A model generated the notes under the pieces. That model did no database searches and was not told the DNA's origin. It worked only from the letters and a program-made list of their open reading frames with translations. Shown here piece by piece: positions 39,164 through 44,085 of a stretch of 44,085 nucleotides of DNA. Made by a program: the position numbers and the translations under genes. Source of the DNA: a virus; IMG/VR virus record IMGVR_UViG_3300046791_000267, positions 1 to 44,085 of that record; one strand, written 5' to 3'. Position 1 is the stretch's first letter; every line of letters begins with the position of its first letter.

Positions 39164-39775
39164 ATGACGCCCACCGCAACCCAGCCCGCCGCCATCGCAA
39201 TCTCGAGCATCCTGCGCGTGATCGATACCCGGGAATGGATCGAAGGCCCCGATGATCGCTGGGTGGCCGTGGCCGGCTCGGGGATTCTGCGCAGCTGCGA
39301 TCGATGCGGCCGCGCGCATGAGGTGCACGCCTACGTGCTGCTCTCCAGCGGCGCCGAGGCCGTGGTGGGCACCGGGTGCATGAAGGGCGATTCGCTCGAG
39401 ATCGGTAAGGCCATGGCCAGGGCCGAGCGCCGCGCGAAAACCCTGGCGCGGCTTACCTTCGAATTGAAGGGCGCGCGCGAGGCTCTCGCGCAATGGGACG
39501 CCCAGCGTAAGGCCGTCGAATCCATGGTGCCCCCGGCCTTCGAAAACGATTTCGTGCAGCGCGTCCAGCGCGATCAGGCGCCGATTCCCATGGTTCGCCT
39601 GGGCAGCGCTTGCATCTGGCACCGCACCGTGGAGACCCTCACCGAGGATGATCGCCGCTACCTGGTGAGCCGGTGGCACGATTCGAAAATGCAGGAGCTG
39701 GGGCTCCGCTCGCGGCCGAATCACCTGGTGACCGAGCTCGAGCGGCGGCTCGAGCGCGCCCAGGATCTGGCGTAG
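39164..39775 (+). CDS. Zinc-binding unknown early protein
   Basis: 203 residues. The ATG at 39164 is chosen over an in-frame GTG at 39125, which would lie in the 5' hairpin. 'RSCDRCGRAHEVHAYVLLSSGAEAVVGTGCMKGD' (residues 44-77) has a CxxC and a later Cys with a His, a zinc-type fold seen in many phage early proteins. The middle is a long helix ('AMARAERRAKTLARLTFELKGAREALAQWDAQRKAVESM'). Function unknown. Confidence 0.65.
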   Translation: MTPTATQPAAIAISSILRVIDTREWIEGPDDRWVAVAGSGILRSCDRCGRAHEVHAYVLLSSGAEAVVGTGCMKGDSLEIGKAMARAERRAKTLARLTFELKGAREALAQWDAQRKAVESMVPPAFENDFVQRVQRDQAPIPMVRLGSACIWHRTVETLTEDDRRYLVSRWHDSKMQELGLRSRPNHLVTELERRLERAQDLA

Positions 39776-39792
39776 GCCTGGAGGCCGGCCCC

Positions 39793-40083
39793 ATGAAAAC
39801 GCCTACAGCACCGATCGCCGGCGGCCAGGTGGCCGCCGCGGCCTGGTCTAAAACCGAGAAATGGCTCGCCTGGTCCCTGATCGACGCCCAGCACAACGGG
39901 ATCAGCGCGCCCGAGCTGCACCGGCAATGCTCGCGCGAGCTCGGGCTCGAGGCCCCGAGCCGGCGGGACGTCGATCGAATCCTGCGCCGGCTGCGCGAGC
40001 ATGGTCTGGCGCGCACCACCGGCTGGGCGAAGGCCGCGCGCTGGTTCGGAAACCTGAAGGAAATCCGCGAGGCCACCCTGTGA
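39793..40083 (+). CDS. Small winged-helix-like protein
   Basis: 96 residues with GGAGG ahead of the ATG. 'KTEKWLAWSLIDAQHNGISAPELHRQCSRELGLEAPSRRDVDRILRRLREHGLARTTGWAKAARWFG' is the winged-helix pattern with a basic recognition helix (RRDVDRILRRL) and a short wing. A DNA-binding regulator is likely. Target unknown. Confidence 0.65.
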   Translation: MKTPTAPIAGGQVAAAAWSKTEKWLAWSLIDAQHNGISAPELHRQCSRELGLEAPSRRDVDRILRRLREHGLARTTGWAKAARWFGNLKEIREATL

Positions 40084-40352
40084 ATACGCCGATGACGCCC
40101 GACGAAACCACGCCCGAGATCACCAGCGCCGAGCAGGCGCAGACGCTGCGCGCGCCGGCGGCGCTGCGCGCGCGGCTCGAGATCCTGGAGCAGACGGCCG
40201 CGGAGATCGTGAGCACCGCCGGCAGGCTGCGCGGCACCTGGCAGAACGTGGGCCTGGCGGAAACGGCCGTGCGGCAGCTGCTCGATATTGCGCTCGCCCT
40301 GCGCGCGATCGGCGCCCGCGAGCATGCGAAGCGTAAGGCCAGGATCCGATAG
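40080..40352 (+). CDS. Unknown helical protein
   Basis: 90 residues from GTG overlapping the preceding TGA; ATG at 40092 is an alternative. Acidic start, then helix ('ALRARLEILEQTAAEIVSTAGRLRGTWQNVGLAETAVRQLLDIALALRAI') with a basic tail. No family recognised. Confidence 0.55.
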   Translation: MNTPMTPDETTPEITSAEQAQTLRAPAALRARLEILEQTAAEIVSTAGRLRGTWQNVGLAETAVRQLLDIALALRAIGAREHAKRKARIR

Positions 40353-40507
40353 CGGGGTGGGAGGAGCTCCAGGTTCCGACTCCCACGGAACCGCCAGCGT
40401 GCACCTGGGCGTTTTCCCCTGCCGCGCTGCCGCCGGCCACTGCCGGCCTGGAGGTGCGCCGATTCTGGCACGGCCGGCGGGGCCTGGCAAGATTTCGTAT
40501 TTTCCTG
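40353..40507 (+). other. Intergenic region ahead of P3
   Basis: 155 bp. It contains GTGGGAG (40355-40361) and CTCCCAC with a loop in between, a possible terminator-type hairpin without a T-run, and a second GC arm pair near 40430-40452. It ends in the P3 upstream block GATTTCGTATTTTCCTG (40491-40507). Confidence 0.35.
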
Positions 40508-40536
40508 TTGCACTTATCCAACGGGCGGCCGATAGT
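40508..40536 (+). promoter_or_regulatory. Promoter P3 of the right-arm family
   Basis: TTGCAC (40508-40513), 17-bp spacer starting TTATCCA, GATAGT (40531-40536), upstream block GATTTCGTATTTTCCTG. Ahead of the PP-loop gene. Confidence 0.75.
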
Positions 40537-40542
40537 GATCCT

Positions 40543-40561
40543 GTGCAGCATGGAGCTGCAC
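40543..40561 (+). promoter_or_regulatory. 5' hairpin with ATG in the loop (P3)
   Basis: Identical to the P2 hairpin: GTGCAGC, ATGGA, GCTGCAC. Here the loop ATG (40550) is in frame with the gene start at 40580, so translation from the loop would add ten residues (MELHPRGPTK). Confidence 0.7.
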
Positions 40562-40579
40562 CCAAGAGGCCCCACGAAA

Positions 40580-41536
40580 ATGACGACCGAAACGAAAACG
40601 CCCGCACCCTTCCGCCGGATCGAGGATGGCCGCTCCCCGCTCGTGGTCAATTTCGGCGGCGGGGTGGACTCGACGGCGATCCTGGTTCGACTGGTCGAAA
40701 TGTTCGAAGCTGGCGATGCCACCGCCCGGCCCGATCTCGTGCTGTTCGCCGATACGGGTTCGGAGCTGCCGGAAACCTATGAGAACGTGGCGCGGGTTTC
40801 GGCCTATCTCGAGCTCCATGGATTCCCCCGCGTTACCACGGTTTCGCGGCCGGCGAACATTCCCGGCCGCGCAGGGTATCGGACCCTCGAGGAAAACTGC
40901 CTGGTGAACGAGACCCTGCCGGGCGAGGCCTTTGGCCGTGGAAACTGCTCCTGCAAATGGAAGCACGAGCCCATGGACGCATTTCTGCACGGCCGGCAGC
41001 GGCCGCTGCGCGCAGGCTGGCTCGAGCTTCATGGGTTCGCCGGGGAAAAACCCGTCAAGCTGATCGGATACGACGCCACCGAGACCCTGAAGGGCAAGCG
41101 CGGCGCGAGCGCGCGCGAGAATCTCGAGGACGCCACCGCGAAATACCGCTATCCGCTGGTGGAATGGGGCTGGACCCGCGAGCGCTGCGAGCAGGCGATC
41201 CGCGCGGCTGGCCTGCCCAGCGTGGTGAAAAGCGCTTGTTTTTTCTGCCCGAATCAAACCACCTGCGAGCTGCGCGCGATGGCCGAGAGCTCGCCCGCGC
41301 TGGTCCTGCGCGCGCTGGTGATCGAGGAGGTGGCGCGCCGCGGGAAACACGGCCTGCAGATCGAAGGGCTCTGGCGGCGCACCAGGAAATCGGACGGCCG
41401 TTCGGGCTCCTGGGTGGAATGGGCGAGGGCCGAGGGCCTGCTCGAGAAAATCGAGGCCGCGGTGGGCTGCACCCTCGAGCAGGCCGTGCTGGCCGCGAAA
41501 CCCGAATGGGCGCCGGTGGAGATCGCGGCCGCCTGA
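40580..41536 (+). CDS. PAPS reductase-like PP-loop protein
   Basis: 318 residues. NFGGGVDSTA (residues 24-33) is the ATP pyrophosphatase PP-loop. 'PDLVLFADTGSELPETYENVARVSAYLE' follows. Cys123/Cys125 in GNCSCKWK and Cys220/223/229 in ACFFCPNQTTCEL could hold an iron-sulfur or zinc site. Proteins of this family activate substrates by adenylation in sulfur or nucleotide chemistry; phage versions are common and mostly uncharacterised. The start at 40580 has AGAGG ten bases before; the loop ATG at 40550 is the alternative. Confidence 0.88.
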   Translation: MTTETKTPAPFRRIEDGRSPLVVNFGGGVDSTAILVRLVEMFEAGDATARPDLVLFADTGSELPETYENVARVSAYLELHGFPRVTTVSRPANIPGRAGYRTLEENCLVNETLPGEAFGRGNCSCKWKHEPMDAFLHGRQRPLRAGWLELHGFAGEKPVKLIGYDATETLKGKRGASARENLEDATAKYRYPLVEWGWTRERCEQAIRAAGLPSVVKSACFFCPNQTTCELRAMAESSPALVLRALVIEEVARRGKHGLQIEGLWRRTRKSDGRSGSWVEWARAEGLLEKIEAAVGCTLEQAVLAAKPEWAPVEIAAA

Positions 41537-41560
41537 TCGCCGCGCCGGCCCTGCTGGGCC

Positions 41561-41576
41561 CTCGAAAGATTTCGAG
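41561..41576 (+). terminator. Small palindrome after the PP-loop gene
   Basis: CTCGAA (41561-41566), AGAT, TTCGAG (41571-41576) pair over 6 bp, with GGATTTCC following. It could be a weak terminator for the upstream gene, but the T-run is short and shared with the P4 upstream block. Confidence 0.3.
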
Positions 41577-41595
41577 CGGATTTCCTAGTTTCCTG

Positions 41596-41624
41596 TTGCA
41601 CTTATTCCAACAGCGGCCGATAGT
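41596..41624 (+). promoter_or_regulatory. Promoter P4 of the right-arm family
   Basis: TTGCAC (41596-41601), 17-bp spacer starting TTATTCCA, GATAGT (41619-41624). Upstream block GATTTCCTAGTTTCCTG (41579-41595) is the same as P2 except the last base. Confidence 0.75.
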
Positions 41625-41630
41625 GATCTT

Positions 41631-41649
41631 GTGCAGCATGGAGCTGCAC
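41631..41649 (+). promoter_or_regulatory. 5' hairpin with ATG in the loop (P4)
   Basis: Same GTGCAGC-ATGGA-GCTGCAC hairpin. The loop ATG (41638) is in frame with the gene start at 41668 and would add MELHPTPNPT. No Shine-Dalgarno precedes 41668 (only CAACCCCCAACCCCACC). Confidence 0.7.
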
Positions 41650-41667
41650 CCAACCCCCAACCCCACC

Positions 41668-42075
41668 ATGGCGCTCTCCACCACCACCCGGCTCTCCACC
41701 CTCTCCCGCGAAATCACCCTGAACGGCCAGGCCTACCTGGTCGAGGGTTCGCCCGATCCGTTCTGCGCCACCCAGCGCATTTTCCGCGCCTGGACGGCCG
41801 GCGATTTCATGGGGCGCCACCACGTGATCACCACCCGGGAAATTCCCGGCGGCCGCGGCTGGTTCGGTCTGGTGGGAACCGAGCTCGATCGGGAACGGTA
41901 CGATCACCTGGAAGGCGGATCGGCCGCGCGAATCGAGGCCGTGCGCGCAGCGCTCGCCGATCGCGCTCTCGAGGCTCGCGCGGCGATCCTCGCGGCCTTC
42001 CCCGAGGTGGGCGGCTGCGAGGCCGATGGTGCTTTCCGCTCGGCCTATGAGATCGCCAGCGCGGTGGTCCTGTGA
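41668..42075 (+). CDS. Unknown early protein
   Basis: 135 residues from 41668; the loop ATG at 41638 is an in-frame alternative. 'LSREITLNGQAYLVEGSPDPFCATQRIFRAWTAGDFMGRHHVITTREIPGGRGWFGLVGTEL' is beta-rich, then a helical tail ('ARIEAVRAALADRALEARAAIL'). No family recognised. It overlaps the next GTG by four bases. Confidence 0.6.
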   Translation: MALSTTTRLSTLSREITLNGQAYLVEGSPDPFCATQRIFRAWTAGDFMGRHHVITTREIPGGRGWFGLVGTELDRERYDHLEGGSAARIEAVRAALADRALEARAAILAAFPEVGGCEADGAFRSAYEIASAVVL

Positions 42076-42419
42076 GATCCCCCACGATTTCGAAGGCCCA
42101 GCTGGCGGCGGCCGGCTGGGCCCGCTCGGATGACCCCGCCCACCGCAGCAAATTGACCGCGCGCTACCAGCATGCGGCCGGCTGGACGATCGAGCATTGC
42201 GGCCACTCCACCGCGATGCACCCCTATCTGGTGCGCGATCCCAAGGGCCGGGTGGTGCTCACCGGCGCGGCCCACGGGCAGCGCCGGCCGGATTTCGGCA
42301 CCGCGTGGTGGAACCTGGACCAGATTGTGCGGTGGATGGCCACGCTCGACGCCCACGAGCTCGAGCATGGCCTGCGCTGGTTCGAAATCCCGGGGAACCG
42401 CCCGCGCCTGTTGGATTGA
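42072..42419 (+). CDS. Unknown early protein
   Basis: 115 residues from GTG overlapping TGA. 'YQHAAGWTIEHCGHSTAMHPYLVRDPKGRVVLTGAAHGQRRPDFGTAWWNLDQIVRWMATLDAHELEHGL' is a conserved-looking pattern with several His and Cys; a helical end follows. It is a common kind of small phage early protein. Function unknown. Confidence 0.65.
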   Translation: MRSPTISKAQLAAAGWARSDDPAHRSKLTARYQHAAGWTIEHCGHSTAMHPYLVRDPKGRVVLTGAAHGQRRPDFGTAWWNLDQIVRWMATLDAHELEHGLRWFEIPGNRPRLLD

Positions 42420-42458
42420 CGATTCCGTGACGTCGAGCCCCAGCGTATGCTCGTGCCC

Positions 42459-42803
42459 ATGAGCACGAAAAATCCCGAGCCGGCCGCGCCCCAGGGCGCG
42501 GCCGCTCCTGTTGGCGCATCCCAGGCCGTGGCCGAATCCGTGAAGGTGGGGGACCGGATCAAGGTCCGCGTGGTGGTGGGCGGCCCGGCGATCGCCACGG
42601 TGGAGGCCGTGGTGCTGAAGGTGCACAAGGCCGCGCCGGCCGGGAAGGCCGGCGGCCCCTATCTCGATCTGGAATTCACCGGGCGCGAGGGCCTCACCTG
42701 GACCGCGGAAACCGTGGGACCGGAACCGCCCGAGGGCGCGAACCTGAATAACCTGCAGGGCCAATCCTTCCCCTGCTGGGCGCGGACCCCCGCGCCGAAG
42801 TAG
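42459..42803 (+). CDS. Unknown protein with central beta barrel
   Basis: 114 residues from ATG 42459; ATG 42447 is an alternative. First 35 residues Ala/Pro/Gly-rich; then 'VKVGDRIKVRVVVGGPAIATVEAVVLKVHKAAPAG' and 'LDLEFTGREGLTWTAETVG', short strands of a barrel. No family recognised. TATGCT (42445-42450) lies just ahead and may be a -10-like element. Confidence 0.55.
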   Translation: MSTKNPEPAAPQGAAAPVGASQAVAESVKVGDRIKVRVVVGGPAIATVEAVVLKVHKAAPAGKAGGPYLDLEFTGREGLTWTAETVGPEPPEGANLNNLQGQSFPCWARTPAPK

Positions 42804-42806
42804 GCC

Positions 42807-43511
42807 GTGGGCCTGGTCGAGATCAGCGTGGGCACGAATGCCGCGCAGCTCTCGGTGATGCTGCGCGATTTCACGTTTTCCCAGCTGCCTTTCGCCACCG
42901 CCACCGCGCTCACCCGCGTGGCGCAGGACTCGCGCGAGGTGGTGGTGCGGGCGATGCCCCAGCATTTCAAAATCCGCTCAAAACGGGTTCTGAAAACGGT
43001 TCGGGTGGAGCGCGCCGAAAAACGGGACTGGCCGCACCCCGCGGCGAAGGTGGGGATTCTGGACCAGTTCATGGCCATTCACGTGACCGGCGGCCAGAAG
43101 GTCCCCCAGAAGGGCGCGGCCCATATTGCGGTTCCGACTTCGCTCGTGCATCGCCGGCCGAGCGGCTCGATCCCGCCGGGCATGAAGCCCAGGGCGCTGC
43201 GCGATCGCCCCGACGTTTTCACCACCGATCGGGCGATCAATAAGCGGCTCGATCGTGCCCGCGGCCGGCTCCAGAACCTGGGGGGCGTGGGACGGTTTTT
43301 CACCCTGGTGACGTCGGCGAAAATCGAATCCACCTGGCCGATGCCGCTCGAGGTGGAGCGCACCGCCCAGGCCACCTACCAGAAGCATTTCGAGCGCGAG
43401 CTCACCGCGGCGATCAAATCGGCGCGGGTTCGGGCGGGCCATTTCACGAGCGAACAGGGCAGGGCCGCCTACCTGGCCAAGCGGGTGGGACTGGGCCGGA
43501 TCGGCGAGTAG
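42807..43511 (+). CDS. Possible virion morphogenesis protein
   Basis: 234 residues from GTG, 3 bases after the previous stop. 'LRDFTFSQLPFATATALTRVAQDSREVVVRAMPQHFKIRSKRVLKTVRVERA', then 'FMAIHVTGGQKVPQKGAAHIAVP' and a helical C-terminus, is a pattern I recall from phage minor tail/head completion-type proteins (gpZ/gp10-like). If so, a structural gene is separated from the other head and tail genes but close to terminase across the ends. No membrane segment. Confidence in role is low. Confidence 0.5.
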   Translation: MGLVEISVGTNAAQLSVMLRDFTFSQLPFATATALTRVAQDSREVVVRAMPQHFKIRSKRVLKTVRVERAEKRDWPHPAAKVGILDQFMAIHVTGGQKVPQKGAAHIAVPTSLVHRRPSGSIPPGMKPRALRDRPDVFTTDRAINKRLDRARGRLQNLGGVGRFFTLVTSAKIESTWPMPLEVERTAQATYQKHFERELTAAIKSARVRAGHFTSEQGRAAYLAKRVGLGRIGE

Positions 43512-43543
43512 CACCTGGGCCTGGCGCGAATCCTGTTTTCCTG

Positions 43544-43572
43544 TTGAGACTATCCAGGCCGGCCGCCATACT
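43544..43572 (+). promoter_or_regulatory. Promoter P5 of the right-arm family
   Basis: TTGAGA (43544-43549), 17-bp spacer starting CTATCCA, CATACT (43567-43572). Upstream block GAATCCTGTTTTCCTG (43528-43543). It diverges from P2-P4 at the -10 and is followed by two smaller GC palindromes rather than the GTGCAGC hairpin. Confidence 0.6.
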
Positions 43573-43573
43573 T

Positions 43574-43603
43574 CAGCAGGCGCTGCGAGGAGCGGCGCCG
43601 CTC
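43574..43603 (+). promoter_or_regulatory. 5' palindromes after P5
   Basis: CAGC-AGGC-GCTG (43574-43585) is a 4-bp hairpin, and GAGCGGCGCCGCTC (43590-43603) is a perfect 14-base palindrome. They occupy the same place as the hairpins behind P1-P4. Confidence 0.45.
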
Positions 43604-43628
43604 ACCCCCTTTCACCGGATCCCCCACA

Positions 43629-43931
43629 ATGCCCACCGCCATGAAGCGCCAGGCGCGCAAGATTCCCACGCCGGCCAAGCCCTCCAAGCCTGCCCGCGCA
43701 CCCAAGGCCACCGCCAAGCCCGCCGCGGCCGCTCCTCGAGCTGCACCGGAGGAAAAGCGGGGCCCAGGCCGCCCGCCGCTGGAGGGCGGGGAGGGCCGCC
43801 CCTATTCGATCTACATGGACCCCGGCACCCGCGGGCGGGTTCTCAACTGGGCCAGCGTGCTGGGCACGGGGATCTCCGAGGCTTTCCGTCGCATGGCCGT
43901 AGCCGCTGGCGATCCCCCGGCCGCGAGCTGA
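43629..43931 (+). CDS. AT-hook / ribbon-helix-helix-like DNA-binding protein
   Basis: 100 residues. The first 50 are Ala/Pro/Lys-rich with an AT-hook-like core KRGPGRPPLE (residues 43-52). 'RPYSIYMDPGTRGRVLNWASVLGTGISEAFRRMAVAAG' (57-94) is a ribbon-helix-helix pattern (strand, helix, turn, helix). It lies alone under P5 next to the terminal region. It may regulate or condense DNA. ATG 43641 is an alternative start. Confidence 0.6.
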   Translation: MPTAMKRQARKIPTPAKPSKPARAPKATAKPAAAAPRAAPEEKRGPGRPPLEGGEGRPYSIYMDPGTRGRVLNWASVLGTGISEAFRRMAVAAGDPPAAS

Positions 43932-44085
43932 TCCAGGCCCGGATGCTGCCCCGCCACGGCCGCGCGCGAGGCGCGCGCGCGGGCGAAGCCTGGAGGGCGT
44001 GCAGCGCCGCGGGCCGAGGGCACCCCCCCCCCCACTCCCCCCTTTGGGTCCTTCCAGCATGAGGCCGCCGGCGGGTGACGCGGAC
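43932..44085. other. Right-end noncoding region
   Basis: 154 bp to the end. An outer 7-bp pair TCCAGGC (43932-43938) and GCCTGGA (43988-43994) encloses a 9-bp stem CCGCGCGCG (43960-43968) and CGCGCGCGG (43974-43982) with a 5-base loop. It starts directly after the stop of the last gene and could end its transcript. A run of 11 C (44023-44033) follows, then the terminal 12-mer (44074-44085). Confidence 0.5.

Noticed and set aside
1-44085. tRNA or other structured RNA genes
   Set aside because: No cloverleaf with anticodon arm and CCA-type end, rRNA or known riboswitch was recognised by eye; a dedicated covariance-model scan would be decisive.

Overview
The window is very probably one complete, linear genome of a tailed bacteriophage with a contractile tail (a myovirus). 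Its first and last 12 bases are identical (GGTGACGCGGAC), as expected for a cos-type genome written with its cohesive end at both termini. Base composition is high-GC throughout. Apart from one short leftward island, almost every gene runs rightward with small gaps or 4-base ATGA/GTGA stop-start overlaps. The host cannot be named from sequence alone. The Mu-like contractile tail, lambda-like packaging genes and high GC suggest a high-GC Gram-negative bacterium, probably a proteobacterium (inference).

Layout. (1) 1-9953, packaging and head: putative cos/cosB region, a small zinc-ribbon protein, small and large terminase (lambda gpA type), gpW-like joiner, lambda-type portal, one polypeptide fusing HK97-type prohead protease to a gpT-like capsid protein, a DUF2190 decoration protein, gpFII-like and gpU-like connector proteins, and two extra proteins, one of which resembles an alpha/beta hydrolase. 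(2) 9996-19659, contractile tail in Mu order: DUF2635, sheath, tube, a tail assembly chaperone with a clear -1 frameshift site, tape measure, gpN, gpP, gp45, PAAR tip, gp46, gp47, gp48. (3) 19671-24921: tail fibre, two membrane proteins that may include the holin, and a run of fibre-like or accessory structural proteins, one built from a 20-residue tandem repeat. (4) 24989-25874: three overlapping leftward genes headed by a small HTH protein, ending at a probable bidirectional terminator. (5) 26007-34447: a rightward block headed by a ParB-family protein, with a DUF5131 protein, an ASCH-like protein, several zinc-ribbon proteins and a Sec-exported probable beta-helix protein. (6) 34448-34860: a 413-bp noncoding control region. 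(7) 34861-43931: a putative replication protein, then many small early-type genes, a PP-loop (PAPS reductase-like) protein, a possible virion protein and an AT-hook/ribbon-helix-helix protein. The genome then closes through the terminal noncoding region.

The head (lambda/HK97 type) and tail (Mu type) come from different lineages. No integrase, transposase, DNA polymerase, helicase or recognisable endolysin was found, so replication must lean on host enzymes and the lysis enzyme is unidentified.

The most unusual signal is a family of short intergenic control elements in the right arm. Each has a conserved T/C-rich block, a TTGCAC-like -35, a 17-18 bp spacer and a GATAGT-like -10, followed by an inverted repeat at the predicted 5' end of the transcript. 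In three copies the repeat is identical and carries an ATG in its loop; in a fourth the stem sequence is entirely different but still pairs over 7 bp.
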